Part shown: one piece after another, positions 37,294 through 46,807 of the stretch
How positions within the stretch are numbered: the stretch's first letter is position 1
How the letters are laid out: each line of letters begins with the position of its first letter
Assembly (NCBI RefSeq): GCF_033063295.1
Contig: NZ_JAWJZH010000001.1
Location: 2,418,001 to 2,482,000 of the forward strand
Length of the DNA stretch: 64,000 nt
Origin: Nitrosomonas sp. Is35
Lineage (GTDB): Bacteria; Pseudomonadota; Gammaproteobacteria; Burkholderiales; Nitrosomonadaceae
Reading direction: 5' to 3'
The notes under the pieces: generated by a model
What the model saw: only the letters and a program-made list of their open reading frames with translations
Database searches by the model: none
What the model was told of the DNA's origin: nothing
Translations under genes and position numbers: made by a program

Positions 37294-38673
37294 ATGTTTA
37301 TCAGCGTTCTTGATCTTTTCAAAATAGGTGTAGGCCCCTCCAGTTCGCACACCATGGGTCCCATGGTTGCAGCCAAGGATTTTCGCGGCCGCGTTCAGAC
37401 TTTTGTCACCAGTCATCCAATTCCGGATTTCCTGCAAGTACGCTGTACTTTGCGCGGATCATTGGCGTTTACCGGCAAGGGTCACGCCACCGACCGCGCG
37501 GTGACTTTAGGCATGCACAATCACACTCCGCAAGGACTGGCCAAATTGGACGTCAATGAACTGTTCCAGAAACTCTGGCAGCAAAATATGCTGCCGATCA
37601 ACGAATCGATCACCGTTCATTTCAATCCACCCGAAGACATTATTTTTGATCGTGGCGAGCCATTGCCGGAACATCCGAACGGTATGATTTTTCAGTTGCT
37701 GGATGGAACCGGTAAGACGCTGCTGACAGAAACTTATTTCTCAATCGGCGGCGGCTTCATCTCCACTTTGTCCGAGATTGGCCAGATCGTTGCGCCGATC
37801 AAAATGGAAGCAACCAGTTCGTGCGGTTTTCCGTTCGATTCCGCCAATCAAATGATGAAAATGTCCGCCGACAGCGGCCTATCGATTGCCGCCATGAAAC
37901 GCAGCAATGAGCTTGAGCGCATGAATGAAAAAGTATTGAACGATGGTCTGGACGCCATTTGGGACGCGATGCACACCTGCCTGGAAAAAGGTTTGGTGGC
38001 CGAAGGCAGGTTGCCTGGCGGACTCAACATTAAACGCCGCGCGCATGCGCTGTTTCTGCAATTACAGAACAATCCGCAAAAAGCCAACTTGAACGATTGG
38101 CTGTGCGCTTACGCCATGGCCGTCAATGAGGAAAATGCAGCAGGACATATGGTTGTTACCGCACCGACTAACGGCGCTGCGGGTGTCATTCCGGCGGTGA
38201 TTTATTATGCGGTCAAACACGAAGGGGCAACGCTGGAACAAGTACGCGATTTCTTATTGGTGGCCGGTGCGATTGGTGGTTTGATCAAGCACAACAGCTC
38301 GATTTCCGGCGCCGAAGTAGGTTGTCAGGGCGAAGTCGGTTCTGCTTCCGCGATGGCAGCCGCCGGTTTATGCGCGATCAAAGGCGGCTCGACAGCGCAA
38401 ATTGAAAATGCGGCGGAAATCGCATTGGAACATCACCTGGGCATGACCTGCGATCCGGTAGGCAGCCTGGTGCAGGTACCCTGTATCGAACGCAACGGCT
38501 TCGGTGCGATCAAGGCGTACACTGCGTCATCATTAGCAATCCGCGGCGATGGCCAGCATTTCATGTCGCTCGACAACTGCATTGCCGCAATGAAACAAAC
38601 TGGATTGGAAATGTCGGTGAAATATAAGGAAACATCGCTCGGCGGATTGGCGGTCAGCATCACCGAATGCTAG
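37294..38673 (+). CDS. sdaA: L-serine ammonia-lyase (iron-sulfur dependent)
   Basis: The 459-aa enzyme deaminates L-serine to pyruvate using a [4Fe-4S] cluster. The single-chain architecture has the beta domain first ([19 protein letters not shown]). The catalytic domain follows, with [38 protein letters not shown] and a conserved Cys near the C-terminus. Length agrees with SdaA/SdaB. Its TAG stop codon (38671-38673) lies inside the left inverted repeat of a MITE-like element, so the last residues may have been altered by the insertion. Confidence 0.95.
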   Translation: MFISVLDLFKIGVGPSSSHTMGPMVAAKDFRGRVQTFVTSHPIPDFLQVRCTLRGSLAFTGKGHATDRAVTLGMHNHTPQGLAKLDVNELFQKLWQQNMLPINESITVHFNPPEDIIFDRGEPLPEHPNGMIFQLLDGTGKTLLTETYFSIGGGFISTLSEIGQIVAPIKMEATSSCGFPFDSANQMMKMSADSGLSIAAMKRSNELERMNEKVLNDGLDAIWDAMHTCLEKGLVAEGRLPGGLNIKRRAHALFLQLQNNPQKANLNDWLCAYAMAVNEENAAGHMVVTAPTNGAAGVIPAVIYYAVKHEGATLEQVRDFLLVAGAIGGLIKHNSSISGAEVGCQGEVGSASAMAAAGLCAIKGGSTAQIENAAEIALEHHLGMTCDPVGSLVQVPCIERNGFGAIKAYTASSLAIRGDGQHFMSLDNCIAAMKQTGLEMSVKYKETSLGGLAVSITEC

Positions 38674-38821
38674 GGAAACGCTGATTAATTCGGCGAACGA
38701 GATGAAGCACGAGGCGCACGGAACACAGCAACCGAGACATCTCTACAAGATAGGCAAGGGAGCGAGTACCGCGCAACGAAGTGATTCGCTCGTGTAGTCA
38801 ATTAATCAGCGTTCTCCTAGC
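38669..38821. repeat. MITE-like element with 22-bp terminal inverted repeats
   Basis: The 22-bp left end (38669-38690, GCTAGGGAAACGCTGATTAA...) and the right end (38800-38821) are inverted repeats with 20 of 22 positions matching. The 153-bp unit has no coding capacity and contains internal complementary segments. It fills the space between the convergent sdaA and DUF3422 genes and supplies the sdaA stop codon. Confidence 0.75.
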
Positions 38822-38840
38822 ATCGGGCAAATTGCACCGC

Positions 38841-40196
38841 TCACTTATCCCGGTGCAATTTGCCAATCACTGAACGCACACCGCGCACGACAAAGTAAAC
38901 GGCGAGAACAACGAACGGGATCGCGATGCCGGTCAACAATTCGACATTGATATCCTGCCCCGCCGCTTTCAGCGCTTTCAATCCGTAACCGACTATGCCC
39001 AGTAGATAATAGCTCAACACCACCACGGACAAACCTTCCACCGTCTCCTGCATGCGCAGTTGCACGTGGGCACGATTGTCCATGGATTTCAGCAAATCCC
39101 GGATCTGTCCTTCCATCGACAAGTCGACACGCGTACGCAATAACGCCGACGCGCGCCCCAAACGGGTCGACAGCGTTTCAAGCTTGGTATGCACCAGTTC
39201 GCACGTCCCCATCGCCGACGACAGCCGCTGGATCATGAATTCCTGCAGCATCTGTAACCCTTCGATACGCTCCTCGCGCAATTCGGTGATGCGCAATTTC
39301 ACGATATCGTAATACGCTCTAGAAGCATTGAAGCGGTGACTGGTGAGCGCCGACAAACGCTCGGTTTCCGCCGCCAGCTGGGTCAATTCATTCAGCAAGC
39401 TCTGCTCATCCTCGATGCAGGTCAGTCCGGCACTGTTTGCGGTCAATTCGGCCAGGCGCTGATCGGCACGCGCCAGTTGCGGTATGATCTTACGCGTGAC
39501 GGGCAGCGGCAGCATCGCCAGCATGCGGTAGGTTTCGATTTCCAGCAAACGCTGCACTAGCCGCCCGACCTGACGGCTACGCAAGTTGTCGTCATGAATC
39601 AGAATACGGCCAAAATTGTCGGCATGAATCTGGTTATCGCTCCATACGCTGGCCGCGCCGCCCGCCACCTTGGAGCCGATCACCGTTCCGGAAGCGAATA
39701 AATTCACCAGTTCATGCAAACTGCGTTTGGGACGCGAACGGTCTTCCAGCGCGATATGCGTCGCCACCAGCAACTCACCCGGCAAACGCGCCAGCCAATC
39801 CTGCGGCACATACGCAACCGCGGGATGCTCAAACGGCGTGTCAAACGGCTTGGCGCGATAAATGGTATATGTCGAGTATTCGGTATGCCGCTCCCAGCGC
39901 AGGCGAAACTCGCCGCAATCCGCGCTGAAATCGTTTTCGTGCGCATTCGGCGGATCGATGCCGTAGCGCGTACATAACTCACCCACCAATTGACGCTCCT
40001 GATCGACCCGGTCGCGTTCCGACAACAAGACCAAATGCGAAAGCTCAAATGGCGGCGCCAGCAACTCATACGCCACTGCATTCAATTCGGCGTGCAAATC
40101 CTGCCGCTCCGCATATTCCGGAATCGCCAGTAATTTTTCTTCAGCAAGCGCGCCTAGTTCAGTAGCAACGGATGACAACGAGGCAGGGGAATCCAT
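38841..40196 (-). CDS. DUF3422 family membrane-anchored protein
   Basis: The 451-aa protein is recognisable as DUF3422 from its N-terminal half (LHAELNAVAYELLAPPFELS; DRVDQERQLVGELC). It has a long helical central part and two C-terminal membrane helices (about residues 382-401 and 415-437). The family resembles bacterial CorA-like or membrane-stress proteins, but its role is unknown. I start at the ATG at 40196 because the extra 46 residues from 40334 overlap a terminator hairpin and lack conservation. Confidence 0.83.
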   Translation of the reverse strand: MDSPASLSSVATELGALAEEKLLAIPEYAERQDLHAELNAVAYELLAPPFELSHLVLLSERDRVDQERQLVGELCTRYGIDPPNAHENDFSADCGEFRLRWERHTEYSTYTIYRAKPFDTPFEHPAVAYVPQDWLARLPGELLVATHIALEDRSRPKRSLHELVNLFASGTVIGSKVAGGAASVWSDNQIHADNFGRILIHDDNLRSRQVGRLVQRLLEIETYRMLAMLPLPVTRKIIPQLARADQRLAELTANSAGLTCIEDEQSLLNELTQLAAETERLSALTSHRFNASRAYYDIVKLRITELREERIEGLQMLQEFMIQRLSSAMGTCELVHTKLETLSTRLGRASALLRTRVDLSMEGQIRDLLKSMDNRAHVQLRMQETVEGLSVVVLSYYLLGIVGYGLKALKAAGQDINVELLTGIAIPFVVLAVYFVVRGVRSVIGKLHRDK

Positions 40197-40322
40197 AACA
40201 ATAGCCCGACTAAATATAACGAGCCTGTAGCATACCGAATTTTTATGACCCGCAAATGAATCTTTTGTGGAATGATTGCAGAGGAATGGGTTTACAGCAG
40301 CAGAAGCCGTACCGCGCGCCAT

Positions 40323-40353
40323 AAAAAAGATCAACGCTCAAAGAACGTTGATC
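40323..40353 (-). terminator. Rho-independent terminator on the minus strand
   Basis: On the minus strand GATCAACG, a 9-nt loop and CGTTGATC are followed by TTTTTTAT. It lies upstream of the DUF3422 start, not after any annotated minus-strand gene, so it must end a short transcript that starts to its right. Confidence 0.75.
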
Positions 40354-40477
40354 GACTAACATTCAGGAAGATACTACGTACTACGCAACGAGTCTAGCAC
40401 GGCAATTGTGAAGGTTTTGTGAGAGTAAGAATGTCGAAGAGTCGGCATGGCAAGACAGACTCGACGCAGGAAAATAA
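40323..40477 (-). ncRNA. Candidate small RNA or 5' leader with attenuator
   Basis: A strong minus-strand terminator at 40323-40353 has no protein gene before it. About 125 bp further up is a promoter-like pair: TTGACG (minus strand, 40512-40507) and TTTCAT (40489-40484) with 17-nt spacing. Together they predict an RNA of about 150 nt. It could be a trans-acting small RNA or a regulated leader of the DUF3422 gene starting 127 bp beyond the terminator. This is inferred from the sequence only. Confidence 0.45.
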
Positions 40478-40744
40478 ATTAACATGAAATCTTGTGCGCG
40501 CCTGACCGTCAATTTAACAGATCGAGTGCTATAATTTCTTATAAATCAACATATCAATGAATAAAATAACGCATATCTGGAATGGTTAATTGGAGCTGAC
40601 TGATAGACAAATTCGGCCGCCTCAGACTCTTGTAACTCAGGATTGCCATATTGATGCCGGCATTATGCAAACAAAGTTCACAGAACAGGTTACTGTTTTT
40701 TTTCCAAAATCTCAATTACGAATACTCAAAGGAGTATTGAAATC

Positions 40745-43654
40745 ATGGCGACAAAATTTAAGGATGTACTGCAAGAAGAAAAAGACAAAATCGGTAAGAA
40801 AGAAAAGCTAATCGGATTGGCTTTTTCGGGCGGCGGGATACGCAGTGCAACTTTTAATTTAGGCGTCATACAGGCACTCGCCAAGAAAAAGCTTCTGCAT
40901 AAATTTGATTACTTATCCACCGTATCCGGAGGCAGTTATATCGGATCGTGGTTGACATCATGGGCTTATCGTGAACAACAAAATGCTCCACAGTGGAGTG
41001 GAATCGAGAAAGTACAAAATAAGCTTAACGACAAAACCGACCTAAATCAGAATAAAGCTGAGCCTAGTGAAATATCGTGGTTGCGTCAGCACAGTAACTA
41101 TCTGACTCCCCGGAAAGGTCTTCTTTCTCTCGATACGTTAACCGATCTGACCTATCATTTCAGAAACGTTTTTTTATCCAGCGTGGTTATCGGCTTGTTT
41201 GTCTTCGGTACAATGTCGCTTTTCTCAGGAATGATGCTTTTAATTGAAGAATACCAGCATCAATCAATTGCAGGAATTGAGCTCTCTCAAATAGCTCTTA
41301 TTTTGGATTTAGCTTTTGGATTTTTTGCGACAGCAATAGTTTGGTTTCGCTTACCATTGGTGGCTGGCGTGCTCAAGAACCAACCGAATGAGACTCTCTC
41401 CGACAAGAAATTCACTGTAAAAATTATTGCAATTTTGGCAACTATCTTTTCAATATGCTTAGGTATGTGGGGAACTCAGATCACTGCAAATGCCCCTCTC
41501 CTCTGGGGGATAATCTTAAGCAGTACCTATGCTTGCGCAGCTTCGATTGGAATAGATTTTGCAAAACACTGCAAACAGAAAATTGATGCAAAAGTAAACT
41601 GGGTGTGGCTTCACTGGTGTGCAGTTCTAGGAGCGATACCGATACTCGCATTAGGATATGTCCTTCCTCACTTACCCGGCTGGATTCATGAGATTTTATT
41701 TGGTATCGGCATCGCGGAAAAACAAAGTCACTCGGTCTGGTTTTTAGCTGGAATTATATCCCCCATCGTCTGTTTATTATTGGCCTTAGCGATCTCAATT
41801 CATCTTGGGATTACTGGTAGAGCAATTTCCTCTGAAGCCTATTTCTGGGTTAGCCGCGTTGCAGCAAAAATGGCTCAATATTCACTAATTTTTGCACTCC
41901 CCGCAGTATTATTTCTTTTTTTCCCTCCTTTACTTGACTGGACAGAAGCTATATTTACGGTGGGAGGTATTTTTGCATTATTCGCAATAATTGTTCGATG
42001 GCTTGCAGCAAGCACGACAACAGGCTCGAATAAGAACAAGCAAGCTGATTGGAAAGAAAAATTGACTGAAGGTATAGTTTCTATCGCACCATTTATTCTG
42101 GTATTTGCTCTATTGGGATTTGTATCTTTGGGAGTGCGCACTGCCTTTGAAAACGATTCACCTCCCAAATCTTTTACTGAAAACCTAAAAAAATTTCAAC
42201 TCACATGTCACGAAAATTCAACACCAGTCACAGAATTATTAGTCCATCAGTTATTAGTTCCTCAGGAAAATGCTAAAGCAATTACATTCAAAACTCTCAG
42301 AGATGGTCTTCAAGGATATTATTATTTTGAAACAGTAAATTGCATTCCATCTTTTAAAGATTATTTCCAATTGAATATTCTTGCCTTGAATTCCATAAGT
42401 TTATCTGCGCCTTTCGTATGGGGATTATTTGCAACTGCAATCGCGATATTCTTAGCACTACAAATTAATGCAAACCTATTTTCGATGCATACCTTCTATC
42501 GCAACCGCTTAACCAATGCCTATCTAGCTGCCAGCAACAAGACCGATACAAATGGCGCCTCCATCATCAGAGATGCCGATATTGGGGTTCATGCCACTGA
42601 TGCGATTAACTTAAAAGATTTAATTGATATTAAGCCCTATCTTATTGTGAATACGACGCTAAATCTCGCCGGAGAAAATAATGATCTGGCTTGGCAAGAT
42701 CGAAAAGCTGCATCTTTTATAATGTCTCCCCTCTACTGCGGTTACGCACTTGATGGCACGAGAAATCCATCGGAGGAATGCTTCCAAAAAACAGAATCTT
42801 ATGCCTCTAAAAACAGGGCAGCTTATGAGGAAGAGAAAGAAAATCCACCCAATGAATATTTTCTTAAATTGGATTTGGCTATGACCATTTCAGGCGCAGC
42901 GAGCAGCCCATTGGGTGGTTTTCATACCAAGCCGGGGGTCTCGATGTTAATGGTCTTGGGAGGTGCTCGCCTTGGCTGGTGGTTATCTAATCCGCTTAAA
43001 GAAGAGTGGTGGCAAGGTCAGGATAAAAGATGGCAATTTTCTTCGGACACACCATTGTTAACCACACTTTACAAAGAAATGTCGAGCGATGCTAATGAAA
43101 AAGAAAAAAAGATCTACCTAAGCGATGGCGGACATTTTGAGAATCTCGGCATTTATGAATTGGTACGCCGCCGCTGTGCTTTAATTGTGGTCAGCGATGC
43201 CGGCGAAGATCACTTGTTTAATTTTGACGATCTGGCCAATGCGATCCATAAGATCCGGGTAGATTTTGGCGTGGAAATCGAGATCGATGTTTCTGAGCTT
43301 CGTCCGAAAAAAATACCTGGGGATGATGGCTCAGAAAAATTCTCGGCAAAAAGTAGATTCAGTTCCAAAAACTTTGTCATTGGAAAAATCAAATACGCCA
43401 GTAGCGCAAAAACAGAATTCAAGAATGAGAAAGACGGAATATTGATTTACATGAAATTATCGTTTCCGGTATCAGCGGAATCACGTGCAATTGATGTCTT
43501 AAATTATGCTGCACTGAACAACCAATTCCCGCACGAATCAACACTGGATCAATGGTTCAGCGAAGAGCAATTTGAAGCGTACCGGCAAATAGGTTACTTA
43601 ATCGGAGAAGATGCTGCTCAACTTATCGATGCAAAATTAATCGAGATGACTTGA
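40745..43654 (+). CDS. Patatin-like phospholipase with large membrane insertion
   Basis: The 969-aa protein begins with a patatin core: oxyanion motif SGGGIRS (residues 28-34) and nucleophile Ser61 in STVSGGSYIG. The partner Asp is at residue 794 in YLSDGGHFENLG. Between them is an insertion of about 600 residues holding eight or nine hydrophobic helices (about 130-480 and 560-590). The catalytic halves are thus tied together by a membrane domain. Patatin enzymes hydrolyse phospholipids or acylglycerols. An AAAGGAG ribosome-binding site precedes the ATG. Base composition is somewhat AT-rich, and the gene stands alone. Confidence 0.85.
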   Translation: MATKFKDVLQEEKDKIGKKEKLIGLAFSGGGIRSATFNLGVIQALAKKKLLHKFDYLSTVSGGSYIGSWLTSWAYREQQNAPQWSGIEKVQNKLNDKTDLNQNKAEPSEISWLRQHSNYLTPRKGLLSLDTLTDLTYHFRNVFLSSVVIGLFVFGTMSLFSGMMLLIEEYQHQSIAGIELSQIALILDLAFGFFATAIVWFRLPLVAGVLKNQPNETLSDKKFTVKIIAILATIFSICLGMWGTQITANAPLLWGIILSSTYACAASIGIDFAKHCKQKIDAKVNWVWLHWCAVLGAIPILALGYVLPHLPGWIHEILFGIGIAEKQSHSVWFLAGIISPIVCLLLALAISIHLGITGRAISSEAYFWVSRVAAKMAQYSLIFALPAVLFLFFPPLLDWTEAIFTVGGIFALFAIIVRWLAASTTTGSNKNKQADWKEKLTEGIVSIAPFILVFALLGFVSLGVRTAFENDSPPKSFTENLKKFQLTCHENSTPVTELLVHQLLVPQENAKAITFKTLRDGLQGYYYFETVNCIPSFKDYFQLNILALNSISLSAPFVWGLFATAIAIFLALQINANLFSMHTFYRNRLTNAYLAASNKTDTNGASIIRDADIGVHATDAINLKDLIDIKPYLIVNTTLNLAGENNDLAWQDRKAASFIMSPLYCGYALDGTRNPSEECFQKTESYASKNRAAYEEEKENPPNEYFLKLDLAMTISGAASSPLGGFHTKPGVSMLMVLGGARLGWWLSNPLKEEWWQGQDKRWQFSSDTPLLTTLYKEMSSDANEKEKKIYLSDGGHFENLGIYELVRRRCALIVVSDAGEDHLFNFDDLANAIHKIRVDFGVEIEIDVSELRPKKIPGDDGSEKFSAKSRFSSKNFVIGKIKYASSAKTEFKNEKDGILIYMKLSFPVSAESRAIDVLNYAALNNQFPHESTLDQWFSEEQFEAYRQIGYLIGEDAAQLIDAKLIEMT

Positions 43655-43674
43655 TTGATCTATAGTGACTTGCA

Positions 43675-43739
43675 GTAACTCAGATTTGATCTCACAGTTA
43701 CTCCCGACTTGAGGAATGACCGGATCAAATCTGAACTAC
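43675..43739. repeat. Short imperfect inverted repeat
   Basis: GTAACTCAGATTTGATC (43675-43691) and GATCAAATCTGAACTAC (43723-43739) match at 15 of 17 positions, with an 11-bp perfect core and a 31-bp centre. It could be a transposon-end remnant, an operator or a weak terminator of the patatin gene; no T tract follows. Confidence 0.45.
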
Positions 43740-43885
43740 CGTGAGTTGCTTAGAATCTGTTAACTTTAACCTTTCCGCGATCAGTACAATTTTCGCGGCG
43801 ATCTGTGTATCATAAGCCCGAATACTTCCGGTCTTTGATGCATTCCGATTTTTTAACCGATAAACCAGATCAATAAGGAAAAACG

Positions 43886-44347
43886 ATGGGCGCTATTTTC
43901 TTTTATATTTTTATCTATTTCATTGGATACTACGCTTCCAATGTGCTGAACATGCTAACGGTACGACCACTGGTCACCAACCGCTACATGGCAGCATTGG
44001 TGCCGGTTTACGGCTTTGCGTTTGGGCATGCCTACATGGTCGTCACCAAACCGCTGCCGGCAGGAGCGGACATCTCGATGGAATACGCGTTGCTGGTGTT
44101 CATCACGCTCCCAGTTGTGGTGGTAACCATGGGTGCGGCTTATTTCATGTGGAACAATAAAGGTAAAGAAGAACACGCAGACAATCAGTCCGCAGCCAAT
44201 AACCAGGAATCTGCGGAAGCTGTTACCGCCGAGGCCGCTGGCGATAGTGGCGAACCAAGAACGGAAAATCCAGCCGGTACTGCCGGATCATCCGATACAC
44301 CATCCGCGGCAGACAGCCCTAAGAACAAAGACAGCAAGGACGCTTAG
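43886..44347 (+). CDS. Small two- to three-helix membrane protein with acidic disordered tail
   Basis: The 153-aa protein has hydrophobic segments at about residues 2-20, 34-52 and 72-92. A low-complexity hydrophilic tail follows, rich in Ala, Glu, Asn, Ser and Pro and ending in lysines. An AAGGAAAAACG sequence precedes the ATG, and a strong terminator follows 41 bp after the stop, supporting a real transcription unit. I do not recognise a family. Confidence 0.65.
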   Translation: MGAIFFYIFIYFIGYYASNVLNMLTVRPLVTNRYMAALVPVYGFAFGHAYMVVTKPLPAGADISMEYALLVFITLPVVVVTMGAAYFMWNNKGKEEHADNQSAANNQESAEAVTAEAAGDSGEPRTENPAGTAGSSDTPSAADSPKNKDSKDA

Positions 44348-44387
44348 GAACATTTACGCTGCACACATTGTTGTTACGTCTGCCATT

Positions 44388-44428
44388 AAAAAACCCTCAT
44401 ACTTGCAACTCCGGTGTGAGGGTTTTTT
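44388..44428. terminator. Bidirectional rho-independent terminator
   Basis: AAAAAACCCTCA (44388-44399) and TGAGGGTTTTTT (44417-44428) form a hairpin with an A tract before and a T tract after. It sits between convergent genes and can terminate both. Confidence 0.9.
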
Positions 44429-44464
44429 AATGCAACCGGTTACCGGTCGATCCGGCAAAACATT

Positions 44465-44941
44465 TTATGATTCCCTGTCGACGATCACATGTTCCTTCTG
44501 CGCGCTGAGTGTGCCTTGGTCAATAATCGCCAGCGTTAAACGCGAAATCGCCACGCGTTTGCCGGTGGATTCTTCGACAATATCCGTCTGCCAGACTTGG
44601 GTACGGCGGCCGGTGTGCAACGGTGTGCAAATGCCGATGACATGGCCTTTGGTCACGGCGCGAATGTGATTAATATTCAACTCCAGCCCGACCGCGCGAT
44701 ACTTTTCCGGATCGATAGTCATCCAGCCGGACACGCTGCCAAGCGTTTCCGATAGCACGCAACTGGCGCCGCCATGCAAAATCCCGAACGGTTGCGTGGT
44801 GCGTTTGTCGACCGGCATGCACCCTTTCAGAAAATCCGGTCCGAGCTCGGTGAATTGAATACCGATATGCTCGCCCATGTTGGCGTTGCGCAATCCTTCC
44901 AGATAATCGACGGTATAGTCTTTAAACCAAATAGCACTCAT
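44465..44941 (-). CDS. Hotdog-fold acyl-CoA thioesterase (PaaI/YdiI-like)
   Basis: The 158-aa protein has the hotdog thioesterase core, with QPFGILHGGASCVLSETLGS containing the helix HGG and the catalytic Glu. The downstream strands include LELNINHIRAV. It resembles the PaaI / ComA / YdiI group that hydrolyses aromatic or aliphatic acyl-CoA esters. It is not in an operon with the beta-oxidation genes at 50-54 kb, so the substrate is unknown. Confidence 0.85.
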   Translation of the reverse strand: MSAIWFKDYTVDYLEGLRNANMGEHIGIQFTELGPDFLKGCMPVDKRTTQPFGILHGGASCVLSETLGSVSGWMTIDPEKYRAVGLELNINHIRAVTKGHVIGICTPLHTGRRTQVWQTDIVEESTGKRVAISRLTLAIIDQGTLSAQKEHVIVDRES

Positions 44942-45056
44942 GAAACGTTTCCTTTGTATTGTTTTGGCAAAACCGGATTATAGTGCAAGGAAGATGACTG
45001 GCGTCACATCTATGACGATCGGCACAGCCTGGAACTGAGGCTCCGGCTGTATCCGT

Positions 45057-46475
45057 TCATTTCATCAGTGCTTTCATCAAATAATTTCTGAGCATGACCA
45101 GCGAAGAGAATTCCCGCGGCCTGATCACACGCGTTTGCCCGGTCCGCCAATCGGCGTATATTATGCCGATGGTGCTGTTATTGAAGACCAAGGGCAGCAA
45201 AATGAAAGAACGGGCATCCGGCAGCGTTTTTCTGAACCAAATGGGTATCGTGGTTTCCCTGCTTAATGCGACATCCTGAATAAATACATCGGCTTTCTGA
45301 CGCAGCGCCAAGTGAAACACATCGGCAGCATATTTTCTGGAGAAATAGAGATCCGCCATTTTTTCCGGCCGCAGATTGCCAACATATAGTCCGGCTTTGA
45401 ATTCTTCGTCATCGCGGAAAAAGGCGATCACCCGGTTAAACCCCATGCTGTCATGAAGCACCTCCAGAGTGATACTGAGAGCGCTTCTAAAATCGATCCC
45501 CCGGCCCAGCGCGATACTCAACTGCAGCAAACCGGCTGCAATCCGCTTGCGGGATCTGTTCCACTCGTCATTCATTATCTCCGTATCGGAATGCGCGGCG
45601 GACTTACCGGTTTTATTCTGTATCGATTCGATGGATCGCCAGATCACTTCATGCGGAATCAGGAGCGACTCGCTATGATGTGAAATGAAATTTTTCAGGA
45701 TGTGCGGACTGATATTATTCGCTAATAATGCCGCCATTCTTTTCGAGAAACCGGCCATCGTTTTCACCCAACCGGTAGAGCCCAGTCCATCAGCCTTACT
45801 GAGCGAGGATAGATCGCTTACCGTGCTGGAAATTTTCGCTGGTAACTGCCAATCCTTGGCGATTTCATGCGATATTTCATCGATGGTCATACCGATCACT
45901 TCCAGTGCGGCACTGTCTTCACGGGTATGATCACCGCCGCAAACTTGCTGGATTCTTGCCCATTCCTCGGGAAAATAAAAAACCAGAATCAAGTGCCCAA
46001 GATGGTGCAATTGCGTGCAAACAATCGCCTCTTCACCGTTTGCGACGTTCGATTTCGATACGATGCTCTTGGCAATATCGCTCGCTAAGAATGCTTTCTC
46101 CAGCTCGGCATATACCGTGCTTGATGCTGCTTTTGCTGCCGATGGGGTATCGATGGTGCGAACATTGTGTGCAATGCTGGTAATCGTATCCAATCCGAGC
46201 ACCGCGATGGCATGAGAAATGGTGGTAATTTCTTGATCAGCCTCGGCGTACATGCCCGAATTAACCAGTTTGATGATTTTCTGGGTTAAGGTGAAATCGC
46301 TTAAAATGGCATTGGCAATGTCGGCAATATTTCTCTCTTCTTCGTATATCAGTTGCCTAAGGCCCTGGATTGATTTCGACAGTGCCGGAAAATCCCCTTT
46401 TTCACTGATTCTTCTTTCGAGTAGTGCAAAAAAATTAGCTTTACTGAGCTCAAATGTTGAAGTTAATGTCGTCAT
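45057..46475 (-). CDS. HDOD-GAF signalling protein (copy 1)
   Basis: The 472-aa protein has an N-terminal HDOD domain (about residues 15-215; IYEEERNIADIANAILSDFT, LVNSGMYAEADQEITTISHA). A linker and a C-terminal GAF-like domain follow (about 310-465; SMGFNRVIAFFRDDEEFKAG, FILLPLVFNNSTIGIIYADW). It is a close paralogue of the protein at 46808-48235, with the same domain order and the same ending. GAF domains bind small ligands, so it probably senses a metabolite or nucleotide and signals through the HDOD scaffold. Confidence 0.88.
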   Translation of the reverse strand: MTTLTSTFELSKANFFALLERRISEKGDFPALSKSIQGLRQLIYEEERNIADIANAILSDFTLTQKIIKLVNSGMYAEADQEITTISHAIAVLGLDTITSIAHNVRTIDTPSAAKAASSTVYAELEKAFLASDIAKSIVSKSNVANGEEAIVCTQLHHLGHLILVFYFPEEWARIQQVCGGDHTREDSAALEVIGMTIDEISHEIAKDWQLPAKISSTVSDLSSLSKADGLGSTGWVKTMAGFSKRMAALLANNISPHILKNFISHHSESLLIPHEVIWRSIESIQNKTGKSAAHSDTEIMNDEWNRSRKRIAAGLLQLSIALGRGIDFRSALSITLEVLHDSMGFNRVIAFFRDDEEFKAGLYVGNLRPEKMADLYFSRKYAADVFHLALRQKADVFIQDVALSRETTIPIWFRKTLPDARSFILLPLVFNNSTIGIIYADWRTGQTRVIRPREFSSLVMLRNYLMKALMK

Positions 46476-46807
46476 GCTTTGTAATTTTTTTCAGAGATTT
46501 AGAATCTTCCGGTTCATCAAGCCCGCATTTACAGTCATTCCAGGAAAAATCCTACACTTCCCGCTGTAGAGTTCATCGAATGACCGGTTCAGGCTAAAAT
46601 ATTCGAAACCGCCGTGTTTACTAAATTAATTGCAATGCGGTGTTAACGAAATATAATCGTTTAACTTGAGCTTAAAAGCTGTTGATTTAGGAATTTTTAT
46701 CAGAAAATACTGACAGTATGCTGCTTACAATTTTGACCGGTATGGATTTCTGGCAAGACTTTTCAGAAGGGGTAGGAAATAGCTTAGGAAGGAATACGAT
46801 CGGACCG
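46476..46807. other. Intergenic region between HDOD-GAF paralogues
   Basis: This 332-bp gap holds no convincing gene. It is AT-rich and likely contains the promoter of the downstream HDOD-GAF copy. No clear hairpin terminator for the upstream copy is visible. Confidence 0.5.
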
